Shown here: positions 36,062-48,597 of the stretch, one piece after another
How the letters are laid out: each line of letters starts with the position of its first letter
How positions within the stretch are numbered: position 1 is the first letter of the stretch
Assembly: GCA_015179045.1 (NCBI GenBank)
Contig: WHUZ01000138.1
Span: forward strand, 39,565 to 103,564
Direction: 5' to 3'
DNA from: Kalaharituber pfeilii
Lineage: Eukaryota; Ascomycota; Pezizomycetes; Pezizales; Pezizaceae
Length of the DNA stretch: 64,000 nucleotides
The notes under the pieces: model-generated
Seen by the model: the letters and a program-made list of their open reading frames with translations, nothing else
What the model was told of the DNA's origin: nothing
The model's database searches: none
Position numbers and translations under genes: made by a program

Positions 36062-38710
36062 TGCGCTGGATGAGTCCTCGATTAATGTGTATCAATGATG
36101 TTGAAGCCCGTTGCCAATGTCGCCATAACTTTTCTGAGGGCTTTCTAGTGAATGCCAAGATTTACAAGCTTAGTCAGAAAGCAATCACCTGACTTCCCCT
36201 AGCCACAAGGGCAAAGCCCCGTCATGAGTGTTCCTGCAGAGCGTCTGTTGTGCTTGTTCTTGGCCATAGGTTTGTTTCCGGCTCGACTGGTTTGATTGGC
36301 TGCGGTCTGGAAGAACAAATAACTGAAATGAACTACATTTGCATAGCAAATCAATTCGCAAGCTGTAACAGCTCCTCCCGTGCCTCAATCTAATCTCAAT
36401 GGAATGCAACTTCAGCCGTCATATTTATCATTTCGTCCGATGTGAGTGCACCTTCTCTTACTCATTGTTTTTGCTTCTTCACTCCGTTTGGTGATCCACA
36501 CTGAAAAACAGCCTAATTTGAGCTTGGTATGCCAATTCAGGGTCCAGTCATGATCAACAGTGTTTGTGCCCTAAGATTCACAAGACTAGTGGGATTGTGA
36601 TTGTAGAATCATTGATATGCGAACTGAAATTTCGCAATGTGCATTCAGAACTGCCTGCCTTTTCAGCTTGATATGAATTTCTTGGTACTGGTGTTCAATA
36701 AAACAAAATGTTCTATGCCGTGCCGCATCCAGCGTTGTTCAAAACCCGGACCACCACCCTTGCTCACCGGGATATCCTGCAACATCACAGCTGTGGTCCC
36801 CTTATGGTGCCGAGCTTGCGCTGGCTACGGAAAGGAGGCAGCGATGAAGGGAGGAAGCATGATGACACCCATGACAGACAGGGTTGCGACGAATGCTGCA
36901 AAGTCAGAGCCTGGGTCAGGTCTGGAAGTACTCCGTATTCGGAGCCCTGATGTCGGAAGAGCCCGACTGTGACGCCTATAGTGCTGCCAGCTACATTGCT
37001 TGATATGAGGGCGTGATGCCAATGTTTTGTTTACACCGCACAAGATGGACCGTCCCACCAGTATGTGGCATGGAGTTTCCGGGAGGGAGCAGCGGGTGCT
37101 GCTCTAGCCCTGTCTTTTCAAGGTGGAGGCGTGCCTGCACTTCAGCGGGCATCGCAGGACGCCGGAGGTGCTTCTGGAGAAGCGCGCAGTGCCTGTCTGT
37201 GTCTGCCTGTCCGTCCGTGCCCGCTGCGCTCTCCCGCGCTCGGGGGAGGAGACGAGACAGCACGCCACACCGGGTCGGGGCAGCGCAGCGTGAGCCCGTC
37301 GCAGCGCCTGGGGCCCCGTACCATATCGCGGTCGCATTCCATTCCGCCGGGCCAGCGCCGCCCTGCTTTATCAGCAGCGGTGCGTGGGCGGCTCTTCTCA
37401 GGCTCTCACGGCTGGGCTGGTCCCGCCCTCGCGCACTCTGCTCGCACATCTCAAGCTTCCGCGCTGCGCTGTACCCGTCCATCCGTCTCGTCCGCCCCTC
37501 GACAGCCCCTTCGCCCTGACCAGCCCAACCCGCCTGCCCCCTCTCCCCCGGCCGGGCCTTCCCTATCGCAGTCGCCAGGTCCGAAGCTCCGCGCTGCTCG
37601 CCGCACCTGCCTTAGTGATCTTCCAGGCAGCACGGTTCCTACGATTGATTCCCAATCTCGTGCCCCAGCGTAGTCCTATAGCTAGGCCTCTGCCCGCTGC
37701 CATCAACTGCCCTCCTCCGTTTTCGCTCGGGCAAGCATCTCGACAGCCGTGTCTCTCCGTCCGCGGCGGCATCCTTCTCCTATTGCCCAATTCCCATCGA
37801 AGAATGCCGCTGTAGCTCAACCTGAATGCACCAATCCCCATCCGCCGGCCGCCATTTCGACTGAGACAAGGCCTCACTTGCCCAACCAATAAGCGAATAG
37901 CGTGCCTCCCCACCCCCCAAATCCGGGACTGTTAAGCCCATAGTCATCTGGTGCCTGAACAGTTATCACTCCCGGCGAATAGAAAGCGTCAGGGCCCGCA
38001 ATAATTTTCGGAGGCGCTTGCTTGTGTTTCTTTTATTTTTTCGTTCCTGCTTTTTTTCTCTGTTGCACGGCTGATCGTTGATCTTGCCTGCGTGTGCGCG
38101 GGACGTAACAGGGGCGCTGCTCTCCAGATCAATCTCGCTTTGAGCGTCTGTCTCCGTTTTTTTTTGCCTCCAGTCCGGCCTCTGCTGCCCGCTGGCTCTG
38201 CTCCGCACTGTATGCTTCCCCTTCCCTCCCCCCATCGCCGCGCTCTGCCCTGCTGCTGCTGCTGCTATCCGGACGGTTCAATTGATGTGTAAATGAGGTG
38301 CATGTGTCTGCCCACGCGCACGGCGAAATCACGCTCCAGCTAGACGTCGGCCTCCGCAATCTCAGGAGCCCGCCCCTCGCACGCCCACAGCTCCACTAGG
38401 CCTCGGAATAGGGACCACTCGAGCGGACGCGCCCACCACTGTTTGTCGGGCCCGGCGTGACAGCATCTGGTGAAACAACCGCAGGTGCCTGCCGTCCTAT
38501 CACTCGCTGCACCGCCCTGGGCGGCTAGACAGCAGCTGCCTTGCCTTGTCTGTTGCGAACGGAGTGCTGCTGCTGCTGGTGTATCCCCTCCCCTCCCGCC
38601 TCCTCCCCTCCCGTCCCCTCCCCTCCTCGTAGCGGCTGGCCTTGCCCGCGCAGCCCACACTCCTGAGGGCCCGGAGAGCGTGGGCGCAGAGAGAGACAGA
38701 GGCAGAGTGG
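36062..38710. promoter_or_regulatory. Divergent interval between DBP3 and the MIT-domain gene
   Basis: 2.65 kb between two genes transcribed away from each other, so it should hold both promoters. It is AT-rich near DBP3 and strongly GC-rich from about 37.1 kb. A CCCCTCC-type polypyrimidine tract at about 38580-38630 precedes the MIT gene start on its sense strand. Open frames of 100-200 codons here occur in several frames at once and reflect GC content, not genes. Confidence 0.55.
38580..38630. repeat. Polypyrimidine (CCCCTCC-type) tract
   Basis: About 50 nt of repeated CCCTCC-like units, 80-130 nt upstream of the MIT-gene ATG. The complementary strand is G-rich enough for quadruplex or triplex formation. 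Similar tracts precede stuA and VPS27. Confidence 0.85.
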
Positions 38711-41700
38711 ATGCTGGGGACAAGCATGGCGGCAATCTCTCCCCCGCAGCCAACCGAGCCCCCCGCGGCGGTGCCGTCCTCCGTCAAGGGTGCGGCGTTC
38801 CTCTTCTCCCCCCAGGGCTCGCCAGCGCCCTCCGCCGACAGCAGCGGCAGCAGCACGGTCAGGGGCACGCCCGAGGCCAGGAAGGACTTGCACCGGTGGT
38901 CGGGCAGCGGCGGCAGCCTCTCGCGGAGCAACAGCGACTCGAGCACCCTGCTGAAGACGCGCAGCGCCCAGCACGGCCACTCGGTGTCAGTGCCTCACAT
39001 TGTCACCATCCGCACCGGCACCGCAGGCACCAGCCAGAGCCAGAGCCACAGCCAGAGCCACAGCCAGAGCCACAGCCAGAGCCACAGCCAGAGCCACAGC
39101 CAGAGCCAGAGCCAGAGCCAGGGGCCCGCACCCAAGACAGGGCCGTCATCCAGCATCCCACCCACTGCTGCTGCTGCTTCTGCTGCTGCCGGCAGTGCGA
39201 AAGTAGTCCTCGAGAAGACTCCTGCACAGCTGCCCCCACTCCCAGCACAGCCTGTCCCTCCAACCGCGCCCCCAGCATCTGATCAGGCCTACGTCAAGGC
39301 AAAGGGACATCTCAAGCAGCCGTCAGGGCAACGCAGGACTAGGCAACACAGATCACCGTCTCAACGCGCAATGCTATCTTCCGCTCTACAAAAGGCCAAT
39401 ACGGCCGTCCTTCTGGACAATGCAAATAATATAGAAGGGGCCATGGACGCTTATAGCGATGCCTGTAATCTGCTGCAGCAAGCTATGTTGAGGGCTAGTC
39501 TAGAAGAGGATCGAGTGCAGCTACAGTCAATTGTATGTACCTTCAGGAGTACCATTCCGGAAAAGGGTGCTGCTGCATCTTAATGAGATGGTAGGCTAAC
39601 GGTGTATGGCAGCATGATACTTATATTAATCGCATCGAACAATTGAGGGCGTTGTCTCCTCGCATCGTCTCTAACGAAAAGGAACTCCCTGCAAGACCCT
39701 TGACACAAGAATTTATTGATGAAATCGATAGTATACGAGAGGAAGATGAATTTGATGACGATCAGTATTATTTTGACGAAGAGGACGCTTCGATGGTCTA
39801 CCAAACAAGCGGCTCTAATCCAACAAGCACTCAGCGCAGGTATCAGCAAACCCCAGCTGTCGTGCCGCCCAGAAGAGATTCACTGTTTATTGGGGCGGTG
39901 ACAGAGAATTCATATCGCAACAAGAATGTCCCGCCATTACCTTCAAAACCAACTGCCACTCGGCTGAATCCACCATCACCAATTGCAGAAAGTTTCACTG
40001 GGGAGGATACATATGAGAGGGATGCAGAGGGAGGGCGACAAGTCATGGACAGGGAATCATTTAGATTTGAAGCTTCTAGTCCAGTTCGTTACAAGGTACG
40101 ACGGTCTGCCTCGACTGGTTCAACATCCTCACTGGTCTCATTACAACGGCTTTCGTCCAATCTTGGGCACTCGAGAGGGGGAAGTGAGGTATCGACTTCG
40201 TGGCTCAATACAATTGATGAATCAGGAGGTTCCATTTCGGGAGATTCAGTTGAAGGAAGAGAATGGGGGAGGAAACGAGGGTTTGATGCAGAGTTAGATG
40301 CAGCCGTGGAGGCAGCATACGACGACGATGACGAATATGATTTGGAGGATTACGGTGCGGATGACTTATTGGTTATGAAGACCTCAGAACTTGACGTGGA
40401 ACGGGCGAAAGAGCGGGTTAGGCAAGTTGAGAGGGAGATGCAGCTTGAAATCGAACAGGATGAGGAAAGGAGGAAGAGGTTGCAAGAGCAAGTCATTGAA
40501 CCCGGTTTCGATTTCTTTGACGGTAATGAAGACGACGAAGATGAAGTGGAAGAAAGACTGCTAGAGGATATGACACGGGACTATCTGCTTGATGATTTTG
40601 AATTTGATCTTGGCTCAAAGACATCACTTGCAAGGGATCCACGGGAATCGTCTTCCAGTAGTATGTCGGCATCAACCTGGGTGAGCTCCATTGCCTCGAA
40701 AAAGAGTTCACTCATGTCGCATGGATACGCCTCTGGCACCCCTTTGCAATCCGTTGCTGAATTACCAATCTCCAGGCCACCTTCAGTTCCACCACCACCA
40801 CCGCCACAGCAAAGTGAGAATCCCCCACAGCTGCCCCCAAAACCATCCGTGGAAGCGTTGTCGAAGCCGACGACTATCTCTACCCCACCGTCCCCTGCCT
40901 CACCTTCGAAAACCTTACCTTCACCGCAGGTAACCTCTGCAGGGTCGCCCAGTAAGGGCTCACCTGGCCCAGGTCTGTCTCCCATGCAATCTGGGGTTCG
41001 AAGCCGAAGACTTTCGGGTCTTATTTCTGGCCCATTAAAGATTGAGACTTCTCCATCGGGATTGGCAACTACTACATCTGAGATCAGTACAATCCCCATC
41101 CCTCAAAGCCAATCGCCCTTGCATCCATCCGGACCACCACCACATCCTCCATTACCACCCCCAGATTCCACGGATGCGGAGGCTATACGTGAAGATGGAG
41201 CAGAGTCTTCTATCCCTACAGAACCCGACAAAACTGATGCAGTTTCTATAGCTGCTTCAGAGGCTAGTGTGCCACCTCCAGTACCACTCAAAACTGCTGG
41301 AACTGTGAGACCATTTCCTTCACCTTTGCCTGTTAGCGAAAGCGGTGCAGTCCTTACCCCAATGCCTTATCCCTTATCTGCGATATCCAATGAAGCTACT
41401 ACACCACGGTCTGGCTCTCCAGCTCGATTTGCCAGCAAAGTTGCCAACCTTCCAGGACTACGGCAAATCAGTTCGTCTTCAAGCCTGAAAAACCTGAACA
41501 AAGTATCTACCCCTGACCTGGAGACTAGCTCACCAGTAACGCCTAGCGCAAACAATCTATTTAGCTCTGCTAGTGTTACAAACCTCAGACTGGCAAAACA
41601 ATTTGCTGCACAGGTACTGCCTTCTACCCCTGGAGGCATGATACCAGTGACTCCTATTAATTACTCATTCTCTCCTACTGGTTTGTCAAGTGGCGGGCTT

Positions 41701-42663
41701 CATTTATTTGATAGCAAATTGCATTCGCCCACTACACCGGGTAGCCCGAGTGCTTTGATCCCCAACCCCCCAGTGCCGCTTGAACCTTGCCCAGCGGAGC
41801 CTCTTTCACGACCATTTTGGCTGATGAGATGTTTATACCAAACCATTGCACATCCTCGAGGCGGTTATATTTCCGCACGACTGTTTGTTCCGCGAGATGT
41901 CTGGCAGATCAAAGGCATCAAAATCAAAGCCGTCGACGACAAGATTTCTGTATGTGATCTTGTATCTGCTGCGTTAGCCAAACTTTCGATCATTCAAAGT
42001 GGGGATGGCAATATCAACGCTATTTTTGAAGAAATGCAATCTTTGGAAGGAGTCCTTGACCGCGTTCAAGCAGTGCTGAGCAAGAAGCTTGGAAATGACG
42101 TAGGAGCCGCAGGAGCTACGACGTTATACGGGAGTTCATCGAACGGTGATGGTGGAATAGGCGACGGTAAAGGCAGCACCGGAAAGAGTTATCTCTCATG
42201 GCGAAAGTTACGTTCGAAGAATTCCAATACTGCCTTAGCCACGTCTTTCGGAATGGAGACTGGATTTGAGACGCCTAATTTTCCTATGGCCACCCCGAGG
42301 ACTGGCTCGGACCCTCCTCCGCCACCACCAGAAAGGAATCTCAAGGCTGTCCAGTTCAGCGGCCCAAATGCAGCTTACATTGCAGCACTTGCGCGAATAT
42401 TCGACGCTGCACAAGTCCTTGGTATGTTTTTATTTCCCTACCTTGGTCTGCTTCTCTCAGTGCTATTACTAACACAGTTGATAGATCGATTACCCATAGC
42501 CGAAGCTGAAGGTTTACCCAAAAAGACCCATATCGGCCTTCAACTTAGTCAGCGGCATGCCGCAGAATTCTTTGGATTCTACATCTGTCGTTTCGTATTA
42601 GCAGATGTTACTTTACTTCTCGATAAATTCTTGAAGAAAGGAACTGAATGGGTTGGTAGCTAA
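38711..42663 (+). CDS. Fungal MIT-domain protein with conserved-looking C-terminal region
   Basis: A 1269-residue protein from exons 38711-39532, 39613-42421 and 42485-42663 (3810 nt). The N-terminus is Ser/Pro-rich and carries a (SQSH)n repeat. Around residues 220-285 there is an MIT domain: AMLSSALQKANTAVLLDNAN, then NIEGAMDAYSDACNLLQQAM, then, after intron 1, HDTYINRIEQLRAL. MIT domains bind MIM tails of ESCRT-III proteins, so an endosomal or abscission role is likely by family. The middle is disordered, with acidic clusters, a coiled-coil-like stretch (RAKERVRQVEREMQLEIEQD) and many SP/TP sites. The last 220 residues look folded (LSRPFWLMRCLYQTIAHPRG, FVPRDVWQIKGIKIKAVDDK) and match no domain I can name. 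Start: ATG 38711 or ATG 38726. Intron 2 is stop-free and a multiple of three (see findings). Confidence 0.9.
39032..39120. repeat. 12-bp coding minisatellite encoding SQSH units
   Basis: Tandem AGCCACAGCCAG units with AGCCAG half-units at each edge. In frame they encode alternating Ser-Gln and Ser-His in the disordered N-terminus of the MIT-domain protein. The 6- and 12-bp periods keep frame, so length changes would be tolerated. Confidence 0.95.
42422..42484 (+). other. Stop-free 63-nt intron in the MIT-domain gene
   Basis: GTATGT donor, perfect TACTAAC branch site and GATAG acceptor. Length is 63 nt (3n) with no in-frame stop, so retention would insert 21 mostly hydrophobic residues without frameshift. 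Splicing joins AAQVL to DRLPIAEAEG. Confidence 0.85.
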
Positions 42664-44154
42664 TACTGTTAATTCTGATACTTGCATTCTTTTGATTGTT
42701 CCTTCATTGTCTATATATATATATATATATATATACATATATATATTCCTGAATGATTTCTCTAACAAAAAGCTGTCTAGTCAGAGCTCTTTTCTGCTGC
42801 TCCTTTTTTTTTTTGTGATATCCCTCACTTTTTAGGCTTATTACCGTCTCGCCGCTTTTTCTTGCGTCGTAATCCGGCTTTTTCCGTCATGGATCTTTTT
42901 TGTTTTTCCCCTGCACGCGCATGTTGCGCATGTTTTTTAGTCCGGTTTTATGTGCGTCTTTCGGTTTGTTTTTTCAGTGGTATATAAAGGTGGGAAGGCG
43001 AAAGTGTGGTTCGGGGGACATAACTTTTGTTTTTTTTTCTTTTTTCTTTTTTGCTTATTTAGATTTTCTTCTGAGCGCTGGAAGTTGCATGTTTTCTTTT
43101 TCTTATCCCTTTCCGTTTCTGTTTAATAGCGTATTGGCCATGGGACGGGTTGGAGGGGAGGGATTTCCTGTACTTTTTTTTTTTATTCCCTTTTTCCTTT
43201 CCTTTTTTTCTTTTCTTTGTTCTTTCTCCGTCAATGCAGAGCAAAGGCAATCCATATCGCATCAATTATCCATTTTCTCTTATTCTGTATTCCACTTTTA
43301 TGAAGTGCACAGTACAGTCCACCGTTCTATACATCCCTCCGGCTTTTATTTTAGGTCTTTATTTCGATAAGTAGTAGCTTGAGCTAGCTAAGTATACTAG
43401 TTATACATTGATACATTAGATACATATATGTTGATACCTTATATCCTCCATCCTATCCATCGTTTTTTTGCTCTTTTTCCTCACTTCCGGACTTTGTTGA
43501 GTAGTACCCTAAAAGTACGGTTGTGTAAGTAGGCTATAAGTTGGGGGGGGGCGGCATCATCAAGTCAAGTTAATTCATTGAAAAAAACTTGAGAACTTCA
43601 AGGACAACCTCAATGTACGTGTTTGAAGAAAGCGGGAGTGAAAAAAAAAAAATAAAAATAAAAATAAAAAAAATTAATTTCTTTATTTTGATTTTATCTA
43701 AAAATATTGTCTGGAATGAATTAGATAAACTGTGTGGGGTGGTGAGCGGCAGGGGCAGGGTAACGGCCCTTGATGATCTCGCTCAATGGGGTAATGCAAC
43801 ACCCTCCCCGCTCGCGCGCGAGTTTCGCCCTTCGGGGTTCAGGAATTTTTCTCCCGCTCGCTTCCGGAATGTTTGGTTTGGCCAAAGGAAACTGACTTTT
43901 CTGAGGAAAAAAAAAAAAAAAAAAAGAACAAGAAAAGTGAAGAACGAAGCATAAAACTTGCATCACTACCGAAGAAGAAATAATCAGCCCCTTCACTCTT
44001 AAAAAAGGAAATATTTATTTCCTTCTAGTCAATGTTCTTGGAGTGTGTGTACAATACTCAATTTCTAATCCGTCTTTCTTTATTCTAAGAAAACTACGCT
44101 TCCATCTAGACCAATATTCTTTATCTTGAGCCACCTAATTCGTCTCCTGCGTCA
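42664..44154. other. Convergent 3' flanks of the MIT gene and OXP1
   Basis: T-rich on the plus strand to about 43.5 kb, fitting a 3' UTR and terminator of the MIT gene. It contains a TA repeat (42712-42746), an A-rich block (about 43641-43672) and a 20-A run near 43905. No gene recognised. Confidence 0.55.
42712..42746. repeat. (TA)n microsatellite
   Basis: About 35 nt of alternating T and A with one C interruption, 50 bp after the MIT-gene stop. It may serve as the AT-rich efficiency element of a fungal polyadenylation signal. Confidence 0.9.
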
Positions 44155-47100
44155 TCAATCTCCCTGCCACACTTCCCCCCTCCATCCCCATGTCGGATCC
44201 CTCTCCACCCTCTCCTCTTCCTCTCCCTTCCCTTCTTCCCACTCCCCCCACCCGCCTCCTCCCGGTGTCATCACAATAATTCTGTCTCCATCCTTCATGC
44301 CTGCTGTATTCTTTCCCCCCAGGTTCACCACCCGCTCCTTCCCGTCCTCGTTCTTCCTCACCCACAAATTGACTCCACACGCCCCATCTTCTCCCCCGTT
44401 CATCCCATACGGCCTAAATACTCTCCTTTCAGATAAAATAGACACCTGAACCGGCATCCTAAACTCAATGTCCCTCACCACTCCATCCCCGCCATTCCAC
44501 CTCCCCCGCCCTCCGCTCCCCTTCCTTAACCCAAACTCTCGGAGTAACACCGGGTACCGCCTCTCAAACACCTCTGCGTCTGTGATCCGCGTATTGGTCA
44601 TGTGCGTGTGCACGCCATCGGTGCCTCTCCATCCTTCGCCAGCTCCGCTGCCGCCCGCAATCGTTTCGTAGTATCCGAACCCGGGAACGTGGGTCTTTGT
44701 CGCGGCGTCGTACCCGCCGTAGCCGAACGTCAGGTTATTGCAGTCACCCTGCGACGCAGCACAGGCCGAGAAGGCACGCAAGATGACGTCAGTGATGCGT
44801 TGGGAGGTGAGGACGTTGCCGCCGACGACGGCGGCTTTCGAGGACGGGGAGAGAAAAGAGGAGGAGGGGATAATGACGTGGATAGGGGTGAGGCAGCCTT
44901 GGTTTAGAGGGATGTCGGCGTGGATCAGGGCACGGAGACAATAGATGATGGCGGAGTACGTTACTGCGCGTGGGGCGTTGAGGTTACCTGTTTCTACGTG
45001 TTAGCATTACAGTTGAGGGTAATGTAAACGTTACATGAATACTCACCATACATTTCCGGCCCTGTCCCCGTGAAATCGAATGCTGCTTCTCCCTTCTCTC
45101 TATCGATATCAATCTTTAAACAAATTGGACTCCCATCATCCATATAATCCCTCGCGATCAACTCCCTGCCCTGAACCTTATCATAAACCTCCCTCAGCAA
45201 ATTCCTCACACTCTGCTCCGCATTACCCTGAATGCTCCGCATATAAAACTGCACCACCTCCTCCCCGTAATCCGCAATCAGCGTACTGATCAAATTGATT
45301 CCCTTCTGGTTCGCCGCGACCTGTGCTTTGAGGTCGTTGATATTGTCCGCAAGGCACCGGGTACCAGAGCATCCCGGATACCGCGCGGGCTCGTCACGGA
45401 GAAGTTCGGTGATACGTGCTTCGTTGAAATGGCCTTCAGAGACGAGTTTTTCGGATTTGATGGCAGCGCCTTCTTGGTAGAGCTCGCGAGAGTGCGGGGG
45501 CATGGAGCCGGGGAGGATGCCGCCGATATCGGCGTGATGGGCGCGCGAGGCAACATAAAAGATGATTTTGTCACCTGAGAACGCGGGTGTGATGACCGTG
45601 ATATCTATAGGATAGATGGTCAGTGTCTACTGCTTTAAAGACTCAGAATAATGCGCATGAAATGGCTAGCAGACCTGGAAGATGGGTCCCGCCAAATTCA
45701 GGGTGATTTGAAACAATCACATCTCCGCGCTTGAGTTTCCCTTCCCAGATCTTTGCTTGCGTACAAACGCAAGTTGACATACTTCCTAGGTGAACCGGCA
45801 AATGCGGAGCTACACTACCATTAGTTAATCTCAAGAATTGGTAGGAGCCAGTTGTCGACACATACCATTCGCAACAAGGCCACCGTCAGAATCAAACAAC
45901 GCGCACGAATAATCCAGCCTCTCTTTCACGTTCGTCGACACACTCGTCTTCTGCAGAGCCCTTCCCATCTGCTCCGCAATTGCCATAAACCTATGCGCAA
46001 AAATACTCAACATAATCGGATCAACCTTCTCCGTGCTCAGCGTCTTCGCCTGATGATCCTCTCCATCCCCCAAATTGATAATCACATGGGTCTCTAAAAT
46101 CAACGCGGACGCCTCTGGGGTGACCACAATAGTCTGTGTCCCATCCGCCACAATTGCTGGTCCCTTAATCTTCTCTCCCACACTAAGTTTAGGGAGCTCG
46201 TAGATGGGTGTCTCACGCCTGCCACCTTCAAAGTACACTTGTTTCGTTGAGTGCTTCTTAGTTTCGTTAACAGGGACGGGCTTGATTTCCTTGAGCTGCT
46301 GGTCCACAGTTTTGCTCTGGCTCCGCATGCTCTTGCCGATTCCTCGCACACGCACATCATCAATGATGATGTCTCTGTCAGGTAACGTAAAGCCGAATTC
46401 TTGCTCATGCTGTTTAATAAATGCCTTTCCAAACGCCCATTGCTCGCCACCAAACTCAGCTGGATCTGGGTTCACAATCATCAAGGCAGACTCAGTGCCC
46501 CGGTACCGCATGTTCAAGTACAACTCGTGCACAATCGCATCATCACTAAATCCTTGCTCTCTGAGTGCAACGCTAGCCTTGCCTTGCAACTGCTTTAACC
46601 TTTCTGCCAAATTCTTCTTCTCATTTTCCGAAAAAATTGCTGAACTTGGCTCCTGAGCCTCGTGTACTACGTCTGCCAATGCCATTCCGTAGGCCGATAG
46701 GACCGACGAATACCTATGAATCAAAATCTGCTTGATCCCTAAAGATTGTGCGATTGCTACCGCATGCTGGCCACCAGCACCACCAAAGGTTGCTAGACGA
46801 TGCAACGAGGTATCATAACCCTTCGCCTCAGTCAAGGACCGGATAGGGCGAGTCATAGACTCATTTGCAATCTTGATGAACCCATATGCGACTTCCTCTG
46901 GGGCCATTGGATTCCTTCCATCCACCTTGAGCTCCTCGTTAATCTTCTCGGCAAGCTCCACAAATGCTTTCTCACTCGCCTCCTCATCAAGAGGCTGACT
47001 CTCGTTCTTACCAAATATCTTTGGGAAGAATTCTGGCAGGAGTCGACCCAAGAACAAGTTTGCATCTGTAACTGTAAGTGGCCCTCCCTTACGGTAACAT

Positions 47101-48597
47101 GCAGGCCCTGGGTGGGCACCCGCGGACTCAGGCCCTACCACAAACAAACCATTCTTCCAAAATAACCGTGACCCACCTCCTGCAGCTACAGTATTAATAT
47201 CCAACTGTGGAGATTGGATCGTCACCCCGGCAGTTGTCGTTTCAAACACATGCTCGTACCGGCCCGAACCGTAGCGTGAAACGTCAGTGCTTGTGCCTCC
47301 CATGTCAAACCCAATCACAGGAATATTGGTCTCCGGGTCATATGATGTCAACGCATATCCCACCACGCCGCCAGCGGGTCCCGAAAGAATGGCTCTGAGC
47401 CCCGAAAACTTGCCCACATCGACCAAGCCTCCATCGCTCTGCATAAATTCACATCTTGCAGCCTTCTCCTCGCTATTTCGTTTCACACCCTCTACTCCTA
47501 AATCCCCCTTGAAGCCCTTCTGAAACCCAGACACATATCTCTTAATCTCTGGTGTAAGATATGCATCTGCGGTTGCGCTTGTTGCTCTCGGCACAAGCTT
47601 GATCATCGGCATAAGCTTTGAGCTAAGGCTAATATGGGAGAACCCAATCTCCTCGGCAATCTTGCCCACCAGAAATTCATGCTCGGGATATGTATAGGAA
47701 TGCATCAGTGCAACAGCGATCGATTGAAATCCGTCGTCGTACAATTTCTGTAGGCGTTTTCGGATGTTGGCGGGGTCGGGACGCGTGAGGATACGGACAG
47801 CCTCGCCGGAAAGACCACGAACCAGGTCAGGGTCCTGTATATCCTCAACATTGGTTGTCTTCCTTTCTGGATGTTCCGCAAAGTCCTCGAGGGTAATTCG
47901 CTCGTCAATTTCGATGACGTCTTGGTATAATACTTCCGGCTTCCGAATGGCCAGGTCAAAAATCTTGGGACGAGATTGATTGCCTATTGTGCATATGTCA
48001 GATGCTGAAGGAGCTACATGAAGGTATAGAACCCAATGGCTAACCTATCACCAGGCAATCCTTAAAACCCTTCGTAGTTACCAGTGCACACCTCTCGCCC
48101 TTCCGCTCTAGTAGCGCATTTGTTGCGACAGTGGTTCCCATTCGAATGGATTCTAACAATCATACACCTATATTTAAGCAATCACAACTCAAATGTAAAT
48201 TGAAGGACATCCGGTGATATATGTAAGTTCATGTACGAACTATCTTCTGGGTATAACTTCAGGAAAACCTCCTCTCTGAGCAGGTCCACTAACCAATTTG
48301 CGAAGTATCGAGAGGCTCCCCACGTGGAATCTCCTTCCCTGTGAACTTCTCCAACAGCCGCCTTATCCCTCCAGCGGCGCATCGCCGTAGTTCTGCGGGT
48401 CTACAGACAGTAATTTGATAATCACATCGTCCTCAAGCTTTCCTGTGCCTGGGTTACCCACACAATCTGTGAAAGTACCTCCACGCTGCCTGACAACGTA
48501 TTGCCATATAAGTTAGAAGTGCACGCTTTTCATAGCATTAACGTCGGTACCTGAGAAAAATACGTACGTCAATCGCAATTCTGATTCCCTTCGCCAT
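44155..48597 (-). CDS. OXP1: 5-oxoprolinase (ATP-hydrolysing), with one apparent frame break
   Basis: Converts 5-oxoproline to glutamate with ATP in the gamma-glutamyl (glutathione) cycle; cytosolic. Minus-strand exons: 48597-48568, 48485-48294, 48152-48045, 47983-45866, 45809-45675, 45604-45047, 44987-44155. The hydantoinase A-type half starts [17 protein letters not shown] and includes [34 protein letters not shown] and [13 protein letters not shown]. The hydantoinase B-type half includes [37 protein letters not shown] and a terminal TPGGGGWG. Expected length is 1324 residues. In exon 2 the frame ends in TAA just after [13 protein letters not shown], while [20 protein letters not shown] continues in another frame. 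The break is at the GGG of 48367-48369. Total exon length is 3974 nt; one added base gives 3975, a multiple of three. All other exons are clean, so a sequencing or slippage error is likelier than a pseudogene. Confidence 0.93.

Noticed and set aside
35577..36098. 173-codon plus-strand frame rich in Ser/Phe
   Set aside because: It is the antisense of the lysine-rich N-terminus of DBP3 (AAG/GAG codons read backwards).
38470..39282. 270-codon frame overlapping the start of the MIT-domain gene
   Set aside because: Out of phase with the MIT coding frame, Arg/Pro/Gln-rich, and explained by high GC plus the 12-bp repeat.
48182..48382. A separate 66-residue minus-strand gene
   Set aside because: It is a non-coding frame of OXP1 exon 2, open because it lies near the frame break.
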